From Catenulispora sp. EB89 (GTDB taxonomy: Bacteria; Actinomycetota; Actinomycetes; Streptomycetales; Catenulisporaceae), in contig NZ_JBGCCU010000034.1 in the NCBI RefSeq assembly GCF_041261445.1, forward strand, positions 1-64,000: a stretch of 64,000 nucleotides of DNA, in the 5' to 3' direction. Made by a program: the position numbers and the translations under genes. Position 1 is the stretch's first letter, and each line of letters begins with the position of its first letter. The notes below the pieces were generated by a model, which saw nothing but the letters and a program-made list of their open reading frames with translations, was not told where the DNA came from and did no database searches. Positions 19,390 to 28,328 of the stretch are shown piece by piece.

Positions 19390-19431
19390 CGGGGTGTCGG
19401 ATGGCGGACGCGGGGTGTCCGAGATGCGGAC
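19390..19431. repeat. Tandem 21-bp repeat in the cysteine dioxygenase leader region
   Basis: Two diverged 21-bp units, both starting cggggtgtc, lie head to tail at 19390-19410 and 19411-19431, between the leader peptide start and the end of the upstream binding-protein gene. They could form an operator for the minus-strand promoter. Confidence 0.4.
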
Positions 19432-19441
19432 ACCTTGCCGC

Positions 19442-20362
19442 CTACCGCAGCTTCGCCGCCTTCAGCCAGTCGTCCGCGACCACGTCGATATCCCGCTTCT
19501 GATTCATGACCTGCGCCATCATCCCCGCCAGCGCCGCCGTGTCCAGCTTCGCCGACACCTCGTTCAGCGTCGCCACCGCGACCGGCGTCATGCTGTCGCG
19601 GTAGGCCAGCGGCGTCACGTTCTGCGCGGTGAACACCTGCTCGGGGTCGGCCAGGACCTTGAAGCCGCGCGAGGTGATGTTCGGGTCCGTCGTGAACAGG
19701 GTCGCGACCTGGACCGAGCCGTCGGCGAGGGCCTTGACCGTGATCGGGCCGGCGGTGTCGAGGGAGGCGAAGCTCTTGAAGGTCAGGCCGTACTTGTCCT
19801 TCAGGCCAGGCAGGCCCTGGTAGCGCTCCTTGAACTCCGGCGGTCCGCCGATGCTCATCGAGGGTGCGTACGGTGCCAGGTCCGCGATCGACGCCAGGTG
19901 GTCCTTCGCGGCCGTCGCGGCGGTGACCACCAGGGCGTTCTTGTCCTCGGCCGGGGAGGAGTCCAGGATCTCCAGCTTCGCGGGGAGCAACGCCCGCAGC
20001 TCGGCGTTGATGTCCGCGGTGGTGGCGGCGCGCGTCTTCGAGTCCAGATACGCCAGCAGCGCGCCGTTGTACTCCGGCAGCACCGTCAGCGAACCCTGCT
20101 GCACCTGCTGGTACAGCACCTCGCGGCTGCCGACGTTGAACCGGACGCCGACCTTCACGCCCTTCGCCTTCAGCGCCGAGGCGTAGATGTCCGCCAGCAG
20201 CACGTTCTCCGGGAAGTTGGCCGAACCGACCGTCACCTGGCCCTTTTTCGGGCCCGGGACCAGCGGGTTGCCGCTGGTGCAGGCGGTGATCGCGAGTGCG
20301 GCCGCGGCCAGGGTGGTGGCCGCGGCCGTCGTCGACAGCAGGGTGCTGGAGGTCTTGCTCAT
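19442..20362 (-). CDS. Osmoprotectant-type ABC transporter substrate-binding lipoprotein (operon copy)
   Basis: 306 residues. Lipobox at LAITACTS (Cys about 28), then the OpuAC/OsmF fold with VGSANFPENVLLADIYASAL and VLPEYNGALLAYLD. It shares these motifs with its paralogue at 17079. It closes the operon ATPase-permease-permease-binding protein. ATG 20362 has AAGGA at about 9 bp upstream. Ligand is probably glycine betaine, choline or related; the exact ligand is not readable. Confidence 0.9.
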   Translation of the reverse strand: MSKTSSTLLSTTAAATTLAAAALAITACTSGNPLVPGPKKGQVTVGSANFPENVLLADIYASALKAKGVKVGVRFNVGSREVLYQQVQQGSLTVLPEYNGALLAYLDSKTRAATTADINAELRALLPAKLEILDSSPAEDKNALVVTAATAAKDHLASIADLAPYAPSMSIGGPPEFKERYQGLPGLKDKYGLTFKSFASLDTAGPITVKALADGSVQVATLFTTDPNITSRGFKVLADPEQVFTAQNVTPLAYRDSMTPVAVATLNEVSAKLDTAALAGMMAQVMNQKRDIDVVADDWLKAAKLR

Positions 20363-20409
20363 GCGGGGCGTCCTTCGTGCGTGCTGAAAGCCGGCCCCCC
20401 TGCTTGGCG

Positions 20410-21087
20410 CTAAACGGTCTGTTTCTTCTGCCTCAATCCCGGAGACACCAACAACTTCCGCAGGACCGCGAAGAACACCAGGTTCAGAATCGCCGCGACC
20501 ACGATCAGGATCGCGCCCCCGGCCACCATCCCGTAGTCCGTCGTCGCCAGCCCGTCGATCACGAACCGCCCCAGCCCCCCGAACGACGAGTACGCCGCGA
20601 TCGCCGTGTTCGCCACCGCGTTCACCGCCGCGAACTGGAACCCGGTCAGGATCAGCGGCAGCGCCGCCGGCACCTCCGCCCGCCACAGCACCTGCCACGG
20701 CCGCAGGCCCATGCCCTTGGCCGCGTCGGTGAGCTGCGGGTCGACGTTCCGCACGCCCTCGTACGTGTTCAGCAGGATCGGCGGCACGGTCAGCGCCACC
20801 AGCGGGATCATCACGGCGCGGAACTTCACGCCCATGACCACCACCAGCAGCACCACCAGGCCCAGCGTCGGCAGCGCGCGGGCCACGTTCGCCAGCGAGG
20901 TGACCAGCAGCCCGCCGCGCTTGATGTGCCCGGTGAGCAGGCCCAGCGGGAAGGCGATCAGAGCCCCGATGAGCACCGCCTCCACCGAGTACTCGAAGTG
21001 CTGCAGGAACCTGGTCGGGATCCCGTCGGACCCGTGCCAGTTCGCCGCCGTGGTCAGCCAGCCCCAGGCCTGGCTCAGGACGTTCAC
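20410..21087 (-). CDS. Osmoprotectant-type ABC transporter permease (second)
   Basis: 225 residues with about five membrane helices and the BPD permease EAA region around TDAAKGMGLRPWQVLWRAEV. The GTG start overlaps the first permease stop (GTGA). Together with 21084-21734 it would form the OpuC/OsmY-type heteromeric channel. Confidence 0.9.
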   Translation of the reverse strand: MNVLSQAWGWLTTAANWHGSDGIPTRFLQHFEYSVEAVLIGALIAFPLGLLTGHIKRGGLLVTSLANVARALPTLGLVVLLVVVMGVKFRAVMIPLVALTVPPILLNTYEGVRNVDPQLTDAAKGMGLRPWQVLWRAEVPAALPLILTGFQFAAVNAVANTAIAAYSSFGGLGRFVIDGLATTDYGMVAGGAILIVVAAILNLVFFAVLRKLLVSPGLRQKKQTV

Positions 21088-21734
21088 GCCGACCTCCGCT
21101 TGTTCCACGGCGTGAGCAGCCGCTGGGTGACCACCAGGAGCAGGTCGCAGGCCAGCGCCAGCGCCACGATCACCACGATGCCGGTGATCGCCAGGTCCGA
21201 CCGGCTCAGCTGCGCCGCCGCCGTGAACAGGGCGCCGAACGCCCCCACGCCGATGACCGTGCCGACGCTGACCATGCTGACGTTCCCGACCGTCGCCACC
21301 CGCAGCCCGGCCATGATCGGCGGCACCGCCAGCGGCAGGTCCACGGCGATCAGGCGGCGCGCGCCGGTGTAGCCCATGGCCACGGCGGCCAGGCGGACGT
21401 CCTCGGGGATCCCGCGCACGCCCTCGACGATGTTCGGGACCAGCGCGGCGAGGCTGTAGAACGACAGCGGGATGATGACCGTGGTCTGCGTCAGTCCGGT
21501 GGAGGGGACCAGCAGCACGAACAGCGCGATGGACGGCAGCGAGTAGATGACGGTCAGCAAACCGACCATCGCCGGGTAGATCTTCGGGAAGCGCACGCAC
21601 AGCAGCGCCACCGGCATCGCGATGATCAGCCCGAACAGCACCGACAGCAGGGCCATCGTGAGCTGTTGCTGGATCAGCGAACCGTATGTGCCCAGGTAGC
21701 TGGGGATGTGGGGGAACAGGCCCGCGGACCTCAT
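21084..21734 (-). CDS. Osmoprotectant-type ABC transporter permease (first)
   Basis: 216 residues, about five helices, with the EAA loop at RLAAVAMGYTGARRLIAVDLP and the typical GVGAFGALFTAA segment. Its ATG shares one base with the ATPase stop (TGATG). Confidence 0.9.
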   Translation of the reverse strand: MRSAGLFPHIPSYLGTYGSLIQQQLTMALLSVLFGLIIAMPVALLCVRFPKIYPAMVGLLTVIYSLPSIALFVLLVPSTGLTQTTVIIPLSFYSLAALVPNIVEGVRGIPEDVRLAAVAMGYTGARRLIAVDLPLAVPPIMAGLRVATVGNVSMVSVGTVIGVGAFGALFTAAAQLSRSDLAITGIVVIVALALACDLLLVVTQRLLTPWNKRRSA

Positions 21735-23074
21735 CAGACGGTCTCCGGGTCGTCGCCGGTGCCGGTGTCAGAATCGCCGCCGCCGGTCACCTGGCCGCCG
21801 ATCTGGTCGGTCGCCGGGTTGACGATCCCGCCGGTGCCGGTGTCCGGAACAGCGTCGCTGATCTCGGAAACACTGTCGCTGCCGCCCGGAGAACTGTCGC
21901 CGATTCCGGAACCGCCGATCGGCTCGGCATCCGGGCTCGCGCCGTGCACGATCTCCGGAGCACTCGTGCCCTGAGCCGTCCTGATCGCCGGCACCAGTTC
22001 CTCGACCGACGCCACGCCGATGACCCGGCCGTCGTCCCCGACTCCCACCGCCCGGCTCGACGGGGACAGGATCGCCGAGTCCAGCGCCGCGCGCAGCGAG
22101 TCCGTCTCGGCGTCGAACGTGTGCCCGTAGGACGTCAGGTCCCCGACCGGTACCCGGCTCAGGTCCCCGTCGGCCGGCACCTGGTCGGCCGGCAGCCAGC
22201 CCAGCGGCTTGTGCTCGCCGTCCACCACCAGCAGCCACGGTTGCGAACCGCGGCGCGCCAGCACCTCGGCGGCCGGGGCGTCGAACGCCACCACCGGCTC
22301 GGGCCGCAGCGGCACGCCGGAGGCGGAGAAGAAGGACAGCCGCCGCACGCCGCGGTCCAGTCCCAGGAAGCTCTCCACGAACGCGTTCTTCGGGTGCGCC
22401 AGCAGCTCGGTCGGGGTGTCGAACTGCTCCAGCACCCCGCCGGTGTTCAGCACCGCGACCTTGTCGCCGAGCTGGATCGCCTCGTCGATGTCGTGCGTGA
22501 CGAACAGGATCGTCTTGCTCAGCTCCGACTGGAGCCGCAGCAGCTCGGTCTGCAGGTCCTTGCGCACCACCGGGTCCACGGCGCTGAAGGGCTCGTCCAT
22601 CAGCAGCACCGGTGGATCGGCGGCCAGCGCCCGCGCCACGCCGACGCGCTGCTGCTGGCCTCCGGAGAGCTGGAACGGGTAGCGCTTGGCGTGGGACTCC
22701 TCGAGCCCGACGGTCGTCAGCAGCTCCATGGCCCGCTCGCGCGCCCTGTCCCGGGACCAGCCCAGCAGCCGCGGCACGGTCATCACGTTGGCCAGCACCG
22801 TCCGGTGCGGGAACAGCCCGGCGTTCTGGATCACGTAGCCGATCCCGCGCCGCAGCTCCGGCGCGGACTTCGACCGCACGTCCACCCCGTCGATGAGGAT
22901 CTCGCCGCTGGTGGGGTCGATCATCCGGTTGACCATCCGCAGCAGGGTGGTCTTGCCCGACCCCGACGGACCGACCAGGACCGTGATGCGGCCGCTCTCG
23001 GCGGTCAGGTCGGTCGCGGCGACAGCCACCGTCCCGTCCGGGTAGGTCTTTCCGACCTGCACGAAGGAAATCAC
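21734..23074 (-). CDS. Osmoprotectant-type ABC transporter ATP-binding protein with C-terminal CBS-like region
   Basis: 446 residues. Walker A is GPSGSGKTTLLR, signature LSGGQQQRVGVARAL, Walker B VLLMDEPFSAVDPVVRKDLQ, and switch His in LFVTHDIDEA. After about residue 245 comes a CBS-pair-like region (PWLLVVDGEHKPLGWLPAD and AVGVGDDGRVIGVASVEELV) that in OpuA-type ATPases senses ionic strength. The last 60 residues are a Gly/Ser/Asp-rich disordered tail. First gene of the transporter operon. Confidence 0.92.
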   Translation of the reverse strand: MISFVQVGKTYPDGTVAVAATDLTAESGRITVLVGPSGSGKTTLLRMVNRMIDPTSGEILIDGVDVRSKSAPELRRGIGYVIQNAGLFPHRTVLANVMTVPRLLGWSRDRARERAMELLTTVGLEESHAKRYPFQLSGGQQQRVGVARALAADPPVLLMDEPFSAVDPVVRKDLQTELLRLQSELSKTILFVTHDIDEAIQLGDKVAVLNTGGVLEQFDTPTELLAHPKNAFVESFLGLDRGVRRLSFFSASGVPLRPEPVVAFDAPAAEVLARRGSQPWLLVVDGEHKPLGWLPADQVPADGDLSRVPVGDLTSYGHTFDAETDSLRAALDSAILSPSSRAVGVGDDGRVIGVASVEELVPAIRTAQGTSAPEIVHGASPDAEPIGGSGIGDSSPGGSDSVSEISDAVPDTGTGGIVNPATDQIGGQVTGGGDSDTGTGDDPETV

Positions 23075-23181
23075 CCCGCGAGCCTAGCCGCTCGGTAGGT
23101 CAAAGGTCGGTCAAGTACCGGCAAGTACCGGCAAGCTCCACGATGCGAACAGGGCCTGTCTCAATCTTATGATCCGACTAC

Positions 23182-23195
23182 TAGAACCTGTTGCA
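23182..23195 (+). promoter_or_regulatory. KstR-like operator overlapping the -35 of the nitronate monooxygenase promoter
   Basis: Tagaacctgttgca fits the published KstR consensus TNNAACNNGTTNNA. It overlaps TTGCAG (23191-23196). That hexamer is followed after 17 bp by TACCGT (23214-23219), and the ATG at 23227 falls at the expected start of transcription. The layout is therefore a leaderless promoter with an operator on its -35, which suggests repression. Confidence 0.6.
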
Positions 23196-23226
23196 GTTTT
23201 GCGCGCGGGCCCCTACCGTCCGCACC

Positions 23227-24357
23227 ATGCGAACCCCGCTCTCGGCATCCCTGGGCCTCGAATTCCCCCTGTTCGCGTTCAGCCACTGCCGCGACGTCGT
23301 CGCGGCGGTCACCCGGGCCGGGGGCCTGGGCGTCCTGGGCGCCGTCTACTTCACCCCCGACGAGCTGGAGACCGAGCTGCGCTGGCTGGACGCGCACACC
23401 GACGGCAAGCCGTACGGCGTCGACGTCGTCATGCCGGCCTCGGTCTCCACGTCCGTGGACGAGGTCTCCGCCAAGGACTCGGCACGCACGAGCATGGAGG
23501 AGACGCTCAAGTCCTACATCCCCGCTCAGCACCGCGACTTCGTCGAGGGCATCCTCGACAAGTACGAGGTGCCCGACCTCCCCGCCGGCGGCGACCACAG
23601 CCACCAGCTCCTGGGCTGGACCGACGCCACCGCGCGGCCGCAGGTCGAGGTCGCCCTCGACCACCCGATCGCGCTGCTGGCCAGCGCGCTGGGCCCGCTG
23701 CCCGCCGACATCGTGGAGCTGGCGCACCGGAACAACGTGCGCACCGCGGGCCTGGCCTCCAGCGCGCACCACGCGCGCAAGCAGGTCGACTCCGGCGTCG
23801 ACATCATCGTCGCGCAGGGCACCGAGGCCGGAGGCCACACCGGCGAGATCTCCACCATGGTGCTGATCCCCGAGGTGGTCGACGCGGTCGGGGACACCCC
23901 GGTGCTGGCGGCCGGCGGCATCGGCAACGGACGCCAGGTCGCGGCCGCGATGGCGCTGGGCGCGCAGGGCGCCTGGACCGGTTCGATCTGGCTGACGGTC
24001 GCGGAGGCCGACACCGATCCGCGCGTGGTCCCCAAGCTGCTCGCCGCGTCCTCGCGCGACACCGTCCGCTCCCGCGCGCTCACCGGCAAGCCGGCCCGCC
24101 AGCTGCGCACCGACTGGACCGACGCCTGGGAAGGCGCTGATTCCCCCGGCGCGCTGCCGATGCCGTTGCAGTACATGCTGGTCTCCGAGGCGCACCGCCG
24201 GATCGCGCGCGCCGGGCGCACCGAGCTGATGGGGATGCCGGTCGGGCAGATCGTCGGCTCGATGACCGAGGTGCGACCGGTGCGGGAGGTGATCTACCAG
24301 CTGGTCGAGGAGTACGCGGCGGCCGTCGAGCGGCTCGGGGCGATCACCGATGCCTGA
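23227..24357 (+). CDS. Nitronate monooxygenase/2-nitropropane dioxygenase family flavoprotein
   Basis: 376 residues with the FMN-binding TIM barrel: VTRAGGLGVLGAVYF near the start, AQGTEAGGHTGEISTMVLIPEV, and VLAAGGIGNGRQVAAAMALGAQGAWTG. Homologues oxidise nitronates, and related proteins sit in lipid/steroid gene clusters. The predicted promoter is leaderless, with a KstR-like box over the -35. There is no ribosome binding site before ATG 23227, which supports this. Substrate is unknown. Confidence 0.85.
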   Translation: MRTPLSASLGLEFPLFAFSHCRDVVAAVTRAGGLGVLGAVYFTPDELETELRWLDAHTDGKPYGVDVVMPASVSTSVDEVSAKDSARTSMEETLKSYIPAQHRDFVEGILDKYEVPDLPAGGDHSHQLLGWTDATARPQVEVALDHPIALLASALGPLPADIVELAHRNNVRTAGLASSAHHARKQVDSGVDIIVAQGTEAGGHTGEISTMVLIPEVVDAVGDTPVLAAGGIGNGRQVAAAMALGAQGAWTGSIWLTVAEADTDPRVVPKLLAASSRDTVRSRALTGKPARQLRTDWTDAWEGADSPGALPMPLQYMLVSEAHRRIARAGRTELMGMPVGQIVGSMTEVRPVREVIYQLVEEYAAAVERLGAITDA

Positions 24358-24438
24358 GACCGATGCCTGACGACCGATGCCTGACGACCGATGCCTGAGA
24401 CCGATGCCTGAGACCGATGCCTGACGACCGAGGTATGA
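24349..24438. repeat. Tandem 13/14-bp repeats at the 3' end of the nitronate monooxygenase gene
   Basis: Six copies of gatgcctga(ga/cga)cc begin at 24349, 24362, 24376, 24390, 24403 and 24416; a decayed seventh is at about 24430. The first copy contains the gene's own TGA stop, so the array grew out of the coding end. The rest of 24440-24707 is a spacer with lower GC than its neighbours and no gene. Confidence 0.75.
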
Positions 24439-24707
24439 CATCCGAAGCATGACAGACGTCTGCTGACAGACACGGCGGCTGTTCGCGACTGCGAACGCCC
24501 GTAAGGGGTACAGGCGGAAAATCATCCACATCCGCCGATAACCGTGCGGTCACCGCCTGTCACACCGTACTCTGCGAACTGGCACCGGTGACCCCTGCGG
24601 TCGCGGTGCCCCAACCGGTCGCGCCGAGGGCAGACGCGAACGGGGCACCGGGGTCTCTTTCCGCGCTCTAGAGGCCCCGGTGTCGGCTGTTCGGCTAGCG
24701 TGAGCCG

Positions 24708-25595
24708 ATGGGCGACTTCGTATATGAGCAGAGCCTGGTCCAGGCCTTGTTGCGGGAACAGCACCCTGATCTGGCGGACCTGGAGATCCGGGACGTCGCC
24801 GGTGGTTGGGGCAACCAGCAGTTCCGTCTCGGGGGCGAACTGGCGGTGCGACTTCCGCGCTACGGCGAAGCCCCCTTGCAACTGCGCCACGAACAGAAGT
24901 GGCTGCCGGTGTTGGCCGAGCGGCTGCCGCTGCCGGTTCCCGTGCCGGTGCGCATCGGTGAACCCTCGGAACTGTTCGAGCATCCCTGGACGGTGATGCG
25001 CTGGGTCGAGGGCGAGCCGGCCGATCGGGCGCCGATCACCCGTGCCGAATCGGCGGACAGCCTGGCGGCCTTCCTGGCCGCGCTGCACCACGATGCCCCC
25101 GACGACGCTCCGGCCAATCCCCGGCACGCCGGTCCGAGCACCGTGCAGCCGGGGGATTTCGAGCGATGGCTGGACAAGATCCAGGGCCATCCGAGCGCCG
25201 GGGACGCGCTGAAGGTGTGGCAGAAGGCTGTCGCCGCGCCGGTCTGGCGGGGAGCGCCGCAGTTCCTGCACGGAGATCTGCATCCGGCCAACGTGATCGT
25301 CCGGGACGGCGAGCTCGCCGGGGTGGTCGACTTCGGGGACATGGGGGCCGGCGACCCGGCGATCGACCTGTCGGCGGCCTGGATCCTGCTTCCCGCGGGC
25401 TCGGCGAGCCGGTTCTTCGAGGCCTATGGTCGCGCCGACGACGCTGACATCACACGCGCCCGGGGTTGGGCGGTGATGCGGGCCCTGAATCTGATCGCGA
25501 TCGGCCGGGCCGGGCGGCTGGGCAAGCCCGGGGGCAAGCCGACCTGGGAACCGGCCGGGTACGCCACGTTGGAGCGTGCGCTGGCTGAGGTTTGA
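24708..25595 (+). CDS. Aminoglycoside phosphotransferase (APH)-family kinase
   Basis: 295 residues with the APH kinase-like fold: catalytic loop LHGDLHPANVIV and metal-binding DFGDMGAGDPAIDL. Many such proteins phosphorylate small metabolites or act as acyl-CoA-associated kinases and do not give drug resistance. It lies between nitronate monooxygenase and the acyl-CoA ligase operon. Substrate unknown. Confidence 0.85.
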   Translation: MGDFVYEQSLVQALLREQHPDLADLEIRDVAGGWGNQQFRLGGELAVRLPRYGEAPLQLRHEQKWLPVLAERLPLPVPVPVRIGEPSELFEHPWTVMRWVEGEPADRAPITRAESADSLAAFLAALHHDAPDDAPANPRHAGPSTVQPGDFERWLDKIQGHPSAGDALKVWQKAVAAPVWRGAPQFLHGDLHPANVIVRDGELAGVVDFGDMGAGDPAIDLSAAWILLPAGSASRFFEAYGRADDADITRARGWAVMRALNLIAIGRAGRLGKPGGKPTWEPAGYATLERALAEV

Positions 25596-25637
25596 GAGCT
25601 GTCGGCAGGGCTGTTTTCGGTGGTCAATCGGACCAAT

Positions 25638-25651
25638 AAGAACTCGTTCTA
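25638..25651 (+). promoter_or_regulatory. KstR-like palindromic box upstream of the acyl-CoA ligase operon
   Basis: The core agaactcgttct (25639-25650) is a perfect palindrome of agaac/gttct arms and matches the KstR consensus apart from one outer base. Downstream, TTGCAG (25671-25676), 17 bp and TGTACT (25694-25699) could form the promoter, with the box about 20 bp above the -35. Confidence 0.5.
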
Positions 25652-25742
25652 GTTTCGCCCCGCGAAACCCTTGCAGCCTCTCAGGGGCCGTGTTGTACTC
25701 CACTACTGACGATCCATCAGATGGAGTAGGCGGGAGTCGCGC

Positions 25743-27311
25743 ATGGCAGGGCTGGGTTTCTGGAAGATCGCGCAAGCCGACCCCGACTGGACCGCCGTCA
25801 TCGAGGAGGCCGGCGCCGAACACAAGGCCGGCGACGTCCTGGCGCGCGCCAACCAGACCGTGCACGCGCTGCGCGCCCTCGGCCTGGCCGACGGCGACGG
25901 GCTCACGCTGCTGATGCCGAACCTGGTCGAGATGGTCGAGATCTACGCCGCCGCGCTCCAGGCCGCCTGGTACTACACGCCGATCAACTTCCACCTGGCC
26001 GGACCCGAGGTCGCCTACATCGTCCACGACGCCGAGGCCAAGGCGTTCTTCTGCCACGCGCGGTTCGCCGACATCGGCCTGGCCGCCGTCGCCGAGCTGG
26101 AGAAGGAGGGGCACGGCCTGCCGAAGGAGGCGCTGATCAGCGTCGGCGGCGACATCCCCGGCTTCACGCCGCTCGCGCAGTTCCGTGCCGGCCACAGCAC
26201 CGACCTGCCCGAGAACCGCAGCTACGGCACCGCGATGCACTACACCTCCGGCACCACCGGCAAGCCCAAGGGCGTGCGGCGCGCGCTGTCGGGTCAGGAC
26301 CCGGACATGATGGCCGAGATGGGGACCGTCCTGCCCGGCTTCTTCGGCATCAGGCCTTTGGGCGGCGGCGTGCACCTGGTCACCTCGCCGAACTACCACA
26401 CCGCGGTCACGCAGTTCGGCGGCACCGCGCTGCAGATGGGCCACACGCTGGCGCTGATGGACAAGTGGACGCCGGAGGGCACGCTGGAGATGATCCAGCG
26501 GACCGGGGCCACGCACACCCACATGGTCCCGACGCAGTTCCACCGCATGCTGCACCTGCCGGACGAGGTGAAGCAGCGCTACGACGTCTCCTCGATGAAG
26601 GTCGCGATCCACGCCGCCGCGCCGTGCCCGCAGCACGTCAAGCGCGCCATGCTCGACTGGTGGGGCCCGGTGATCTACGAGTACTACGCCGCGACCGAGG
26701 GCGGCGGCACCATCGCCACCCCCGAGGAGTGGATCGCGCATCCCGGCACGGTCGGCAAGGCCTGGCCGATCAGCGAGGTCAAGGCGCTGGACGACGACGG
26801 CGGCGAGGTGCCGCTCGGCACCCCGGGCACCGTCTACATGAAGATGGGCGTCGGCGACTTCGAGTACAAGGGCGACAAGGCCAAGACCGAGGCGAACCGG
26901 CGCGACGGCTTCTTCACCGTCGGCGACATCGGCTACTTCGACGCGGACGGCTTCCTCTACCTGTGCGACCGGAAGATCGACATGATCATCTCCGGCGGCG
27001 TCAACATCTACCCGGCCGAGATCGAGGGCGAGCTGCTGCGGCATCCGGCGGTCGGGGACGTCGCGGTGTTCGGCATCCCGGACGAGGACTGGGGCGAGCA
27101 GATCAAGGCCGTGGTGGAGCTCAACGAGGAGTATTCAGCCTCTGACGAGCTGGCCCAGGAGATCATCGCCTCCCTGGACGGCCGGTTGGCGCGGCTGAAG
27201 TGGCCCAAGACGCTGGACTTCATCGACCAGCTGCCGCGCGAGCCCAACGGGAAGCTGTTCAAACGGCGGCTGCGCGACCCGTACTGGGCCGGTCACCAGA
27301 GCGCGATCTGA
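25743..27311 (+). CDS. FadD-type acyl-CoA synthetase
   Basis: 522-residue ANL-superfamily ligase. P-loop MHYTSGTTGKPKG (about 161-173), EYYAATEGGG adenylation motif, GDIGYFDADGFLYLCDRK hinge and the catalytic Lys near the end in PNGKLFKRRL. It would activate a fatty or steroid acid to its CoA thioester. It leads a four-gene run with 2-15 bp spacing or overlaps. The substrate is not readable; the operon partners suggest a branched or sterol side-chain acid. Confidence 0.88.
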   Translation: MAGLGFWKIAQADPDWTAVIEEAGAEHKAGDVLARANQTVHALRALGLADGDGLTLLMPNLVEMVEIYAAALQAAWYYTPINFHLAGPEVAYIVHDAEAKAFFCHARFADIGLAAVAELEKEGHGLPKEALISVGGDIPGFTPLAQFRAGHSTDLPENRSYGTAMHYTSGTTGKPKGVRRALSGQDPDMMAEMGTVLPGFFGIRPLGGGVHLVTSPNYHTAVTQFGGTALQMGHTLALMDKWTPEGTLEMIQRTGATHTHMVPTQFHRMLHLPDEVKQRYDVSSMKVAIHAAAPCPQHVKRAMLDWWGPVIYEYYAATEGGGTIATPEEWIAHPGTVGKAWPISEVKALDDDGGEVPLGTPGTVYMKMGVGDFEYKGDKAKTEANRRDGFFTVGDIGYFDADGFLYLCDRKIDMIISGGVNIYPAEIEGELLRHPAVGDVAVFGIPDEDWGEQIKAVVELNEEYSASDELAQEIIASLDGRLARLKWPKTLDFIDQLPREPNGKLFKRRLRDPYWAGHQSAI

Positions 27312-27326
27312 GACGCGGGGGCCACG

Positions 27327-28328
27327 ATGACGACTCAGGCTTCTTCGGCTTCCCAGACCTCTGACGAGCGGGTACTGCATGTCCTGGAGTTCCCCGGCGG
27401 CTACACCCGCTCCACCGGCCCGGTGATCGGACGCTTCCTGACCGGCCTGCGGTCCGGCCGGATCTACGGCGTGCGGACGCCCGACGGCAAGGTCCTGATC
27501 CCGCCGACCGAATACGACCCGGTGACCGCGGCCGCGCTCGGCGCCGCGGACGAGGACTGGGTCGAGGTCGGCCCGGCCGGCACCGTGACCAGCTGGACCT
27601 GGGTCGACGAGCCGCGCGGGGACCATCCGCTGGACCGGCCCTTCGCCTGGGCGCTGATCCGGCCGGACGGCGCGGACACCGCGCTGCTGCACGTCGTGGA
27701 CAGCGGCTCGAAGGCCGCCATGGCGACCGGGATGCGGGTGCACGCGACGTGGCGGGCCGAGCGGACCGGCTCGGTCAAGGACATCGCGGCGTTCGCGCCG
27801 GGGGAGGGGCCGGCCGAGGTGCCGGTTCTGGCCGGCGAGGCGGAGCTCGAACCGGTCTCGGTGGTCACGCTGCCGCACCGTCTGGAGTACCGGCTGCGCG
27901 GCGGGACGGTGTGGAACCACTTCATCGACGGCATGGCGGTGGGGCAGATCCGCGGGACGCGGTGCGCGGCGTGCGGAAAGGTCTACGTTCCGCCGCGCGG
28001 CGCGTGCCCGGCGGACGGGCTGCCCGCGACCGAGTGGGTCGATCTTCCGGACACCGGCGTGCTGACCACGTTCGCGGTCAACAACGTGCCGGCGGCCGGC
28101 GCGCCTGAGGTGCCGTTCATCAGCGGTTATGTGCTGCTGGACGGTGCCGACATCGCGATGCTCGTGCTGGTGTCCGACGTGCCGTGGCAGGACGTGCGGA
28201 TCGGGATGCGGGTGCGGGCGGTGTGGGTGCCGGAGGCTGAGCGGACGCGGTCGGTGAAGAACCTGAAGTGGTTCGCGCCGAGCGGCGAACCCGACGTCCC
28301 CTACGAGCGCTTTGAGGAGTACGTGTGA
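27327..28328 (+). CDS. Double DUF35 OB-fold protein with zinc ribbon
   Basis: 333 residues with two OB-type halves. The first half (about 40-145) lacks a Cys zinc ribbon, with GRIYGVRTPDGKVLIPPTEY at that place. The second (about 190-325) has the ribbon CAACGKVYVPPRGACPAD. The halves share the W.E....RSVKN-like end motif. DUF35 proteins bind and assist thiolase-fold partners; the ChsH2 DUF35 domain does this for the aldolase Ltp2. It is encoded just before two thiolase-fold genes, overlapping the first by one base. Confidence 0.85.
   Translation: MTTQASSASQTSDERVLHVLEFPGGYTRSTGPVIGRFLTGLRSGRIYGVRTPDGKVLIPPTEYDPVTAAALGAADEDWVEVGPAGTVTSWTWVDEPRGDHPLDRPFAWALIRPDGADTALLHVVDSGSKAAMATGMRVHATWRAERTGSVKDIAAFAPGEGPAEVPVLAGEAELEPVSVVTLPHRLEYRLRGGTVWNHFIDGMAVGQIRGTRCAACGKVYVPPRGACPADGLPATEWVDLPDTGVLTTFAVNNVPAAGAPEVPFISGYVLLDGADIAMLVLVSDVPWQDVRIGMRVRAVWVPEAERTRSVKNLKWFAPSGEPDVPYERFEEYV

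Noticed and set aside
25638-25651. SOS-type or other palindromic operator
   Set aside because: The arm agaac/gttct lacks the CGAACRNRYGTTYC pattern of actinobacterial LexA boxes; the KstR reading fits better.
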